Assembly: GCA_034190875.2 (NCBI GenBank)
Contig: CM067356.1
Span: 23,030,307 to 23,094,306, forward strand
Direction: 5' to 3'
DNA length: 64,000 bases
DNA from: Urechis unicinctus
Taxonomy: Eukaryota; Annelida; Polychaeta; Xenopneusta; Urechidae
Position 1 is the first letter of the stretch, and the number at the start of each line of letters is the position of its first letter. Shown here piece by piece: positions 14,412 to 24,369 of the stretch. Position numbers and translations under genes: made by a program. Below the pieces are notes generated by a model. The model ran no database searches. It was given only the letters and a program-made list of their open reading frames with translations, and was not told where the DNA came from.

Positions 14412-15211
14412 AGCTAAATCTTATTAATTATGCACGCAGACTTCAGATAATAATTCAAGAGCGGAATCAGCGCGTTCATCTTGTCTTCGCCTGCTGACTG
14501 TTTTCTTGCAGTCGAAATTTGTCCACAATAGCTCTCTTGGTAAATTACATTAGCATGTGAAGAATGAAAGCCATCGCACGCTTCGTGGTAATGTTTGAGA
14601 TGCCCCTGACTAATTGACGCATATATCTACACTTAAATCCTGTTGTTCAATTTATCCTTAGGAGCTAAGCCCGAAGATGTCACCCTTTTATAAAGGCTTT
14701 TCAAAAAAAGAAATTCTCCATCGATTAGCTGTAATTTGGATTCATTCTCGATGAATATGACAGCAATTTTCCTTTTAGCTGGTTCTTTGTAAGGGACTTA
14801 GAAGTTCTTTGTGCCTCACGAAATCACGGACCAATTGATAATGAGCGTAATTTAGTTCCCATTTCAAATGAGTGCTTTCACACCCGGCTGGAGGGTAACG
14901 AGGAGTTGGTGGCGGAGGGCGACTCGTCTCCAGGGAGACGTGAGGGAGGTACAGGGCGTCCACCGCCTCCTGCAAAACCTATGATGCGCATTTTCCGTCC
15001 AAAATGTGTTGTTTATTGAGTAATTTTCACTTGATAAAATGCTAATGGTTTCGCAATGAACGGCCAATTTTCCACTCAATGTCGTCATTAACACCCACCT
15101 CACAGCCAGACTTGCCTGGCGAGTAAATTATAGGTGGGACTGGCCAGTTCGATTTCAGAGTAAAGCAAACGACATCTGTTTCTATCATTCTGGTGCAACC
15201 GGAATCCATTT

Positions 15212-15225
15212 GTTACCACGGCAAC
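15212..15225. promoter_or_regulatory. RFX-type X-box
   Basis: GTTACCACGGCAAC is an imperfect palindrome with two RFX half sites (GTTACC and GGCAAC) and a 2-bp spacer, as in ciliary gene promoters and MHC-type X-boxes. No start site or exon was identified beside it, so the target gene is unknown. Confidence 0.4.
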
Positions 15226-16279
15226 AATGACATTTATCCTGGGTCCTGTGGGGTCTGTTTACTAACAGCGGCTCCAACAGGCGTTAAATACGACGACGCG
15301 ATGGAAAAAGCTAATTTCACTATCTCCCCTCTGTGCGGATGGTCGTAATGAGGGCAGGTGACGAGTCTATTGTTAGCGGGAAAGTTGGCTTGTCAGTGAG
15401 CTTTTAGTCGACGTCACACCGGCCAGTGTTGGACCACTTGCTACCGTGAAGGTCACACTTCTAACTTTGATCTGTATTTTACGGGGTTCCTTTGATGATC
15501 CGCACGATAAGATAAACAAACGTAGATAGAAGATAATTCATCCGTGTAACTTTATGTTGAATATCTTTGATAGTAAACGGCGTTGACGAAGACACATATC
15601 CCCAATTGGAAGAAGGCAACACTGGGTGCTTATTCTTGGCAGATGTGAAATATCATCACCGACAATACACGCATTAGTGTATATTGCTACCGAGTAATTC
15701 TTCCCCATATACGATAACGTTCATCGGAGCGAATTCCCATTCCCGATTACGCCTACAACCTGCGCAAGGTGGGCACCTTGATGAAAGGTGTATGTTCCCC
15801 GCTCGAGGGAACCGTCGAGGACAGCGGTAATCTAAGCACCACCTGTCTCAAGCTAACATGGACATCATGCCAAGATAACGAGCCTCGTTCCCAGTTTGAC
15901 CAATCTCTGAATGGTGTTTGAATTTAGGCCGAAGCGACGGCATTTTTGCTCGAAGCAGACAGGGCGACGCTAGCCGGCTGTATCAGCCCGGATCCTAAGG
16001 CGTTCACAGTGCGTGCCATCCCCCACTTACCTCAGTCCCGCGCCCGGCACGCAGATAACACATCTCCTCAGGGCCGTGTTAATATTTGATAATGCGTAGT
16101 TATGAATGTCAATAGCAAGCAAGATCGACTTCTAGTTGTCACAGAATGTCGACTTATCACAGTGGAATACAAGATCATAGCAGAGATTTCGTGAATCAAA
16201 CGATTCACTGACCAAATGTGTCGATGCCATGTACAGGTATGAATGCCATAAGTAACAAACATAATGCCGCCTTCCTTGT

Positions 16280-18110
16280 GTAACTTATCACACTCTCATC
16301 CTTTGTTCCCCCCCTCTCTCTTTCCTATTTCACGCATCCTTTACAAACCATTACTTTCTCTCCTTCCCTCTTTCACAGCTCAATACCCACCTTCATTCTC
16401 ACGCCCTTTTCCATAACTCTATACTAACCTTCCTTCTCCCTCCCTTTTCCACAGCTCTATACTAACCTTCCTTCTCTCTCCCTTTTCCAGAGCTCTATAC
16501 TAACCTTCCTTCTCTCTCCCTTTTCCAGAGCTCTAAACTAACCTCCTTCTCTCTCCCTTTTCCACAGCTCTATACTAACCTTCCTTCTCTCTCCCTTTTC
16601 CAGAGCTCTATACTAACCTTCCTTCTCTCTCCCTTTTCCAGAGCTCTATACTAACCTTCCTTCTCTCTCCCTTTTCCAGAGCTCTATACTAACCTTCCTT
16701 CCTCTCTCCCTCCCTTTTCCAGAGCTCTATACTAACCTTCCTTCTCTCTCTCCACAGCTCTCCCTTTTCCCAGAGCTCTATACTAACCTTCCTTTTCTCT
16801 CTCCCTTTTCCAGAGCTAACCTTCCTTCTATACTAACCTTCCTTCTCTCTCCCTTTTCCTACTCTCCTTCTCCCTCCCTTTTCCACAGCTCTATACTAAC
16901 CTTCCTTCTCCCTCCCTTTTCCAGAGCTCTATACTAACCTTCCTTCTCCCTCCCTTTTCCAGAGCTCTATACTAACCTTCCTTCTCCCTCCCTTTTCCAG
17001 AGCTCTATACTAACCTTCCTTCTCCCTCCCTTTTCCACAGCTCTATACTAACCTTCCTTCTCCCTCCCTTTTCCAGAGCTCTCCCTCCCTTTTCCAGAGC
17101 GCCATATTAAACCTTCCCTTTTCCACAGCTCTATACTAACCTTCCTTCTCCCTTTTCCAGAGCTCTATACTAACCTTCCTTCCTTCCTTTTCCAGCTCCC
17201 TTTTCCAGAGCTCCATACTAACCTTCCTTTCCCTCTCACAGCTCCTCCCTTTTCCAGAGCTCTATACTAACCTTCCTTCTCCCTCCCTTTTCCAGAGCTC
17301 TAATACTAACCTTCCTCCTCCCTTTTCTCTATACTAAACCTCCCTTTTCCCTCCCTTTTCCAGAGCTCTATACTAACCTTCCTTCCTTCTTTTCTCTCCC
17401 TTCCTTTTCCAGAGCTCTATACTAACCTTCCTTCTCCCTCCTTTTCCCTTTTTCCATACTAACCTTCAGCTCTATACTAACCTTCCTTCCCCCTCCCTTT
17501 TTCACAGCTTTAACCCTCCTTCTCCCTCCCTTTTCCACAGCTCGATACGAACCCTACTTCTCCCTTCTTTTCCAGAGCTCTATACTAACCGTCCTTCTCC
17601 CTCCCTTTTCCGCAGCTCTATATTAACCCTCCTTCTCCCCGCTATTCCACAGCCCTTCCTTTCTTATTCCACAATTCTTGTCTAACCTTTCACACCCTGT
17701 CTCTTTTCCACAATCCTTTCCTTCACTCGCCCTATTCCACAATACTTAATTGACTTTTTCTTCCCTGACTCTATATGACAGTTCTTCACTAACCCCTTTC
17801 TTCATTCCCCCTATTCCTCATTCTATTACTTTACCCAGTCCACCTGCCCGCAACTCCCTCTACAATCATCTACCAACCGATCCCGCCACATTCCTCCATC
17901 CTTTACTATCCTTTTCTCTCTCGCCTTACTCCACACCTCCTTCATAACCCCCGCACCCCCACCCTTCATCCACCAACCAACCTATTCCACAGTCTTTTAC
18001 TAATCCTTACTTACCTACCCCTATTCCACATTCCTTTACTCGCTCTGCTGGACCTCCCATCCCTGGCCTTACTCCAAACATCCTCTAAAAAAAACCTTTT
18101 CTTTTTCTTG
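16280..18110 (+). repeat. 38-bp polypyrimidine minisatellite whose units mimic intron 3' ends
   Basis: The unit reads TACTAAC, CTTCCTTCTCTCTCCC, TTTTCCAGAG or TTTTCCACAG, then CTCTA, with a 37-38 bp period (CCAGAG/CCACAG anchors at 16525, 16562, 16600). Roughly 25 units between 16421 and 17600 keep an exact TACTAAC. Each is followed by about 22-27 pyrimidine-rich bases and a CAG, the arrangement of a spliceosomal branch point, pyrimidine tract and acceptor. Both edges are decayed: 16280-16420 on the left, and 17640-18110 with ATTCCACA...CTTTACTAA relics on the right. On the opposite strand the same units read GGAAG|GTTAGT, which is donor-like. There is no protein-coding potential. Confidence 0.95.
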
Positions 18111-18154
18111 TGCTCTCATCAACCGCCTTATTCCACGCTTACTCTACTCATTTG

Positions 18155-18705
18155 TCAGTCTCTGCACCCTCTGTCTTAGCACCCTCCGTCTTAGCACCCT
18201 CCGTCTCCCCAGCCTCAGTTTCTACATCCCCTGTTTCCTCAACCTTAGTCTATGCACCCTTAGTCTTTACACAACCAGTTTCTACATCTTCAGTTTCTAC
18301 ATCCACAGTTTCTGCACCCTCAGTATCTACACCATCAGTCTATACACCCTCAGTCTCTACACCTCCAGTCTCTTCACTCTCAGCCTTTACATTATGTCTA
18401 TACACCCTCAGTCTCTACACTTTCAGTCTCTACACCCTCAGTCTCTACACCTTCAGTCTCTACACTCTCAGTCTTTACACTCTGTCCATACACCCTCAGT
18501 CTCTACACCTTCAGTCTCTACACTATCAGTCTTTACACTCAGTCTCTACCATTCAGTCTCTACACCTTCAGTCTCTACACCTTCAGTCTCTACACCCTCA
18601 GTCTCTACACCTTCAGTCTCTACACCTTGAGTCTTCACACCCTAAGTCTCTGCACTCTCCGTATCCGCACTCTCTTTAACCATCTGCACCCTTAGCATCA
18701 ACACC
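18155..18705. repeat. 15-bp minisatellite
   Basis: About 36 copies of a unit close to AGTCTCTACACC(C/T)TC follow directly on the polypyrimidine array. Since 15 is a multiple of three, plus frames stay open (18110-18679) and translate as five-residue repeats (SVSTP or SLHPQ). This is expected from the period and is not evidence of a gene. Confidence 0.95.
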
Positions 18706-19399
18706 ATCTTGCCACCCGCATCCACACCACCAGTCATCTCACCCCATCCACCGTCAGCCTCTGTAGCATTAGGAGGCGCATGTCAGCGAATCTGCTTGTT
18801 CCATTACCCTCTTTCTTTGTTGTCCCTCATCCTAATCCGCCTTTCCTCAAGCTATGAGACCTCATCCCTCAACCTCATTATCCCTCCAGCTCATCTCAGA
18901 CTCCTTCATCACCACCAACCCCTCCCCCTTAAGGCCTCCTAACACGATTGACTCCTGCATTTCACCACACGGGCGCGCATGACGATTCTATATGTGTGTA
19001 GATGTTCCAATCTAGTCAATTTCGCATCAAGGAAACTCTCACGACGTCTCCGTTTCCAACAGGCACCAACGTCAATCAGCGGGCTGATCGACGTCATTGG
19101 AGAGGCGCAATGAGAGGTCATTCTGACCCGAGAGTAACTCGTTTGCTGAAGATCAAGTGCAATTGATCCTAGCTGGGGGCTCACGACAGAGGGTGGCTGA
19201 GATGTTGAGGGAGGGGCGGGGTAGAGGGGGAGTTGGGTAGAGCTGGGAACTAGCGGGAGCGGGCAGGGTAGAGTATTTGGGGGGTGTCTAGTTGGTGGGC
19301 GCCGGTGACGGCAGTTGGGCGGCGATACAGTTGGACTTCATTCATCTTGCTTGATAACCTCAACAACCGAATTAATTCGACCAAGAGTACGATGGATAA
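18706..19399. other. Unique sequence, no gene recognised
   Basis: Pyrimidine-rich to about 18940, then mixed. A G-rich stretch lies at 19180-19290. No coding motif was found. Confidence 0.5.
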
Positions 19400-19475
19400 T
19401 ATGATGGGTCCATGGAGATTTAGATACTCAACCGTTCATGCCGCAGGTCCTGGGTTCGAATCCCCATGTTAGCCA
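19400..19475 (+). mobile_element. Possible relic of a tRNA-derived SINE head
   Basis: GGTTCGAATCC at 19453-19463 is an exact RNA polymerase III B box. It is preceded by GCCGCAGGTCCTG and by TTTAGATACTCAACCG, the order seen in tRNA-derived SINE heads. The A box is degenerate, the T stem pairs at only three or four positions, and no acceptor stem closes, so it is not a functional tRNA gene. No 3' tail repeat or target-site duplication could be delimited. Confidence 0.35.
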
Positions 19476-20190
19476 AGGATTGCTAATTCCTTTACGCTCC
19501 ATTCCCTAAGTTGTGATTAGATAGTGAGTTTCAATAAACCTCAATACTTGCCGTCCTAGCGTTCTTCATTAGGCTTAACTCGCGTTATCTCGTTTGCCTC
19601 GCCCCACCCCCCACACACCCCCCTTGTCTTCCCACTCTCCTTATCAACCAACACCCTCGACACATCTCGCCCTAACGTCCGCATTTAAAATTATCCCTTT
19701 ATATCTAAGGATCACAAATTTAGTCCTATAACTTAAACGTCAGCGTAATCAAGAAATTCCATATGCGTAAGTGCCGCTTCATCAGTTAGCAACGCGCGTG
19801 CATAGCCGTACTCAGACCAGCCCACCTCTCGGCTGACTGTCTCACGAACCAACGAGTTGCCAGCACTTCCCTCTGCAGCAACAACGCCACCAAACACTGT
19901 CGCCCTCTGGCGGGCATGAAAACAACTGCGCTCTCGCATTTGGCACAATCACGTAGCCTTTCTTCGAAATGCATAACGCATTTACATATTTCCGTACAAA
20001 AAAAGAATACTGTTTACCTACTAATGGTTGAAAAATGTTTTGTATGGTCACCTTAATGGATATAAAGTTAAGTAATTATTAAATAAAATATAGCGACTTT
20101 CGTTTTAAATGAACAATGTACATGTTTCGACATTCTTGATTACCGCAAGCAGATACCAGATCAAGAATTCTTTTGCGATACCATCGTTTG
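19476..20190. other. Unique sequence, no gene recognised
   Basis: Minus-strand open frames of 62-71 codons overlap at 19733-20051 but have no known motif. A CTCF-like core occurs at 19901-19913 on the minus strand (CCGCCAGAGGGCG, 12 of 13 consensus positions). Confidence 0.5.
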
Positions 20191-20577
<387 letters not shown>

Positions 20578-21294
20578 TAAACGGCGCATATTTCCATTTG
20601 ACACACTACACTCACACCTGCATGCGGCTGCTATCAGATAATGCCTGTTCAGGTAGCCCGACCTTCCGCACCTCCTCTATCACCCACCTTCCTCGCACGG
20701 CTTCAGTAGTAGCAGCCCTTAATTTGTCCACTGGAGCATCCTTGTCAACTTACCTGTATTAATCCCATCCCCTACCACCTAGTCGTACCTGCCACCCAAT
20801 GCGATTATGCATGATCATTCTACTCCACCTGTAATTAGCCTAACCTTCTTTGATCAAGTCCACCAGGTAAATGAAGCATTTGTTTCAAATGGGAGCTGGC
20901 ACTAATAAGCCTCTATATATGACTTCCAGTCCCTCTCTACCTGCCCTGATGACATTGAGCACCTGTGTGCATTAGAACATTTCCTGTTGCAGGTATCCCC
21001 CTCGGTGTTGATTACCCACCGAGCACCTGCTTACATCCCACCTAACCTGTGACCTGTCTGGCCCACTCGCATTGGCACACAGCTAAACCAGGTGAGTGAT
21101 TGAATTTCTCTAATCTCCGCCACATCGTATTCGCTTGCAATGGAACCCTGATTAAGTGAGGTGTATTGGATTAAGCCGACGAGGAGGATAATTACGGACG
21201 TCTCTCTTCAGTCATTTCTTTTTGTTCTCGTCGCAATTAATGAACGGGATTTAAATAAAAAATAATAAACGCGCATCAACGTGTGTGACCCATG
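20578..21294. other. Unique segment rich in CACCTG/CAGGTG E-boxes
   Basis: Between 20750 and 21100 the words CACCTG, ACCTGT, CAGGTA and CAGGTG recur about ten times. A TTTCCTGTTGCAG acceptor-like site (AG at 20991-20992) and an ACCAG|GTGAGT donor (GT at 21092) bracket 99 bp. All three plus frames of that 99 bp contain a stop, so at most it is a non-coding exon. Confidence 0.4.
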
Positions 21295-22198
21295 TGTTGT
21301 TATGGAAGGAGAGGGTGTTGTGAAGGTGTGTGTGTGCGTGTGTGGGGTGTTATGAAGGGGTGTTTGTGAGGAGGGTGTTGTGAAGGGGTCTGTGTGGGGT
21401 GTTGTGAAGGGGTGTGTATGTGGGGTGTTGTGAAGGGGTGTTTGTGGACGAGGGTGTTGTGAAGGGGTGTTTGTGGACGAGGGTGTTGTGAAGGGGTGTT
21501 TGTGGACGAGGGGGTTGTGAAGGGGTGTTTGTGGGGGTGTTATGAAGGGGTGTTTGTGGGGGAGGGGGTTGTGAAGGAGTGTTGGTTGGGGAGGGTGTTA
21601 TTAAGGGGTGTTTGTGGACGAGAGTGTTGTGAAGGGGTGTTTGTGAGGAGGGTGCTGTGATGGGGTGCTTGTGAAGGGGTGTTGTGAAGGGGTGCTTGAG
21701 GGGGAGGGGTGTTGTGATGGGATTTTTGTGGGGAGGGTGTTGTGAAGGGATGTCTGTGGAGGGGGGGTGTGTGTGGTGGGATGTTTGTGGAGGGGGATGT
21801 TGTGATGGGATGTTTGTGGAGGGGGGTGTTGTGAAGGGATGTTTGTGGAGGGGGGTGTTGTGATGGGGTAGTTTGTAGAGGGGGGTGTTTTGATGGGATG
21901 TTTGTGGAGGGGGATGTTGTGATGGGATATTTGTGGAGGGGGATGTTGTGAAGGGATGTTTGTAGAGGGGGATGTTGTGATGGGGGGTGGTTTGTGGAGG
22001 GGGTGTTGTGATGGGCGGTGTTGTGATGGGATGTTTGTGGAGGGGGTGTTGTGATGGGATGTTTGTGCAGGGGGTGTTGTGATGGGATGTTTGTGGAGGG
22101 GGGATGTTGTGAAGGGACGTTTGTGGAGGGGGATGATGTGAAGGGACGTTTGTGGAGGGGGGTGTTGTGAAGGGGTGTGGGAAGGGAGGGTGTTGTAG
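21295..22198. repeat. G-rich 27-29-bp minisatellite
   Basis: The unit is close to GTGTTGTGATGGGATG followed by TTTGTGGAGGGG, with anchors at 22021, 22049 and 22077. About 32 copies show variants GAAGGGGTG and GGACGAGG. The plus strand carries G runs of 3-6 in every unit, so G-quadruplex or triplex formation is plausible. A 206-codon minus frame (His/Pro/Thr/Ser-rich) is a repeat translation. Confidence 0.95.
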
Positions 22199-23365
22199 AC
22201 GATATACGATATCATTTGCATATCATTCCGTTCCTTCAGACAAGGAAAATGTCCAATAAATAATAAATATTTTCTTACAAGCGCCTTCTACTGTTATAAA
22301 ATTAAATAAGACCAGTTTGCGTCATTTGGACGACCATGTGGGTTTGATGTAGACGAGCTCTGTCCTCTGGTGGCGTGTTCTGTAGCTGCACAGATGGTCG
22401 AGGTGTCATGCGCTGAGAGACGCGACCATGGTCGTTCTGAAATCGCCAGCCCAGAAGGCTGGAGTTTTCACCAAAATTCACAGACTGCGCATTATCTGCG
22501 CAAATTCCTTAAAACTTAAATCTCCACCGACTGATGACGAGTTGTGACGTCACTGTAAAGATGGCGGACGGTAACGTTTAGAGATGCATAGAGATGAGCT
22601 TTTCAGTGAAGACACGGCTGAATGTTGTGGATCATTGATAGTCCGTCTGAATATCAGTCTTAATTAGTCCAATTGGTACAGACGCATGGAACAGTGATAC
22701 AGTAAGTGGAGTGTGTAGTAAGGCTAGGGCCGGTTAGTAAGAGAAACGACCTGTCACTCTAGAGTAGTGACAGTCGGCAACCTCAACTTCACGTTATAGG
22801 CTGCATGTCTTTTGTTATGCGACGATTGAGGAAGCTTTGGATTGAGTTCAATAAAGAGCAGGTTAATCACGTCGTTATTTCTGAGAATACGGTAAACTGA
22901 CAATGCGCATGGGCGGTTCGTGGTGGAGGTATTGGCGAATGCGCGGCGCAGGAGCTCGCTGACTAACGACTTGATTGGCCTCGTTGGATATACATGACGG
23001 TTGGCGACACGCGAGAGTTGCAGAGGCGAGTGGTGTATTAGCTGGCGGGCGGTTTCAGCGGCTGCTCCTGTCGATATTATACACAACACGGGATGGTGGA
23101 CGCGTTGGAGGGTGGGAGAGGAAGGGGAACTTTAAAGGGCTTCTGTGGTATAAAATTTGCTCGGCCGTGGGACGCTTGGTCAACCAATGAGTCTGACACC
23201 AATTAGAGGCATATTGTGAGGCAGCATGTCAGCCCGGCGGACGAGCCCTCCCGATTGCCGGGTGGCGTTATAAGCTGCGCAGTTTGATCTATTGTCGTTA
23301 AGGCATAAAGATATATTCTATGTTTTGCTGAGGTTGCCACTTCAAATAAAGAATAATTACACTGA
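22199..23365. other. Unique island with promoter-type motifs
   Basis: No recognised coding exon. A 111-codon minus frame (22754-23089) has no known domain. The motif cluster at 22545-22567 is listed separately. Additional signals are a CTCF-like core on the minus strand at about 22371-22383 and an NRF1-like TGCGCATGGGCGG at 22904. Confidence 0.45.
22545..22567 (+). promoter_or_regulatory. Candidate promoter: CRE plus YY1 motif
   Basis: TGACGTCA (22545-22552) is followed 5 bp later by AAGATGGCGG (22558-22567), an exact YY1 core. YY1 AAGATGGCGG sites typically lie at or just downstream of transcription starts and set plus-strand direction. CREs lie just upstream. No splice donor or open exon was located with confidence downstream. 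Confidence 0.35.
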
Positions 23366-24292
23366 TAGATATCCCCGTGTAGGTAATGCCGATCTAGGGA
23401 TCCCCATGTAGGTATTGATGTGCTGAGGATCCCTGCGTCGGAAACGACATGCTTAAAGATCCCCGTGTAGGTAATGGCGTGCTAGGGATACCCGTGTAGG
23501 TAATGACGTTCTAGGGATCCCCATGTAGGTAATGGCGTGCTAGGGATCCACGTGTAGGTAATGACGTGTTAGGGATCCACGTGTAGGTAATGACGTGCTA
23601 GGGATCCACGTGTAGGTAATGACGTGTTAGGGATCCACGTGTAGGCAACGACGTTCTAGTGATCCACATGTAGGTAATAACGTGCTATGGATCCCCTTGT
23701 AGAAAACGGCGTGCTATGGATCCCCTTGTAGAAAACGGCGTGCTATGGATCCCCCTGTAGAAAACGGCGTGGTAAGGATCCCCTTGTAGAAAACGGCGTG
23801 TTATGGATCCCCCTGTAGAAAACGGCGTGTTGGAAACGTCATTTTAGGGATCCCCGCGTTGTAAACAACATATTAGGGATCCCCGTGATGGAAATGACAT
23901 GTTAAGGATCCCTGTGTTGGAAACGACATGTTAGTGATCCACGTGTTGGAAACGACGTACTAGGGATCCCCGTGTCGGAAACGACGTGCTAGCGATCCCC
24001 ATATAGGAAAAGACGTGCTAGGGATCCCCGTGTTGGAAACGACGTGCTAGGGATCCCCATATAGGAAAAGACGTGCTAGGGATCCCCGTGTTGGAAACGA
24101 CGTGCTAGGGATCCCCATATAGGAAAAGACGTGCTAGGGATCCCCGTTTTGGAAACGAACTGCTAGGGATCCCCATATAGGAAAAGACGTGCTAGGGATC
24201 CCCGTGTTGGAAACGACCTGCTAGGGATCCCCATATAGGAAAAGACGTGCTAGGGATCACCGTGTTGGAAACGACGTGCTAGGATCCCCATG
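23366..24292. repeat. 29-bp minisatellite with a 58-bp dimeric higher-order form
   Basis: The unit combines GGATCCCCGTGTAGGTAA and TGACGTGCTAG (29 bp), about 32 copies. Three blocks differ. 23366-23690 has GTAGGTAATGACGTG. 23690-23830 has CTTGTAGAAAACGGCGTG. From about 23990 to 24280 two variants alternate strictly (CATATAGGAAAAGACGTG then GTGTTGGAAACGACGTG), giving a 58-bp dimer repeated about five times. No variable spacers are present, so it is not a CRISPR array. Confidence 0.95.
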
Positions 24293-24351
24293 ATATGGGA
24301 TCATGGGATGATGTTAGAAGTGGCAGGAGGACCGGAGTTGTTGATAGTGGT

Positions 24352-24369
24352 GGGGGGGGGGGGGGGGGG
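24352..24369. repeat. Poly-G tract (18 nt)
   Basis: Uninterrupted G run 60 bp after the end of the 29-bp array. Comparable runs occur at 45813-45836 and 57599-57617 (G) and 37178-37193 (C). Confidence 0.95.

Larger units (their letters stand above)
13447..16270. other. Unique island with regulatory-type motifs, no gene recognised
   Basis: This is the first long repeat-free stretch, about 2.8 kb. It holds a 10-bp inverted repeat GATTGTCCGC (13981-13990) and GCGGACAATC (14063-14072), a perfect GTCACGTGAC at 14402-14411, homeodomain-type TTAATTAT next to it, and an RFX-type X-box at 15212-15225. Open frames are at most 79 codons and nondescript. The mixture of AT-rich homeobox-type words and exact palindromes is what conserved non-coding enhancers look like. 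Conservation itself cannot be judged from one sequence. Confidence 0.4.

Noticed and set aside
19400-19475. Functional tRNA gene
   Set aside because: The B box is exact, but the acceptor stem does not close, the T stem is weak and the A box is degenerate. Listed as a possible SINE relic instead.
20993-21091. 99-bp coding exon between an acceptor and a strong GTGAGT donor
   Set aside because: All three plus frames contain a stop codon.
23366-24292. CRISPR array (29-bp repeats)
   Set aside because: Repeats abut without spacers and context is animal-like. The same applies to the 31-bp array at 36350-36870.
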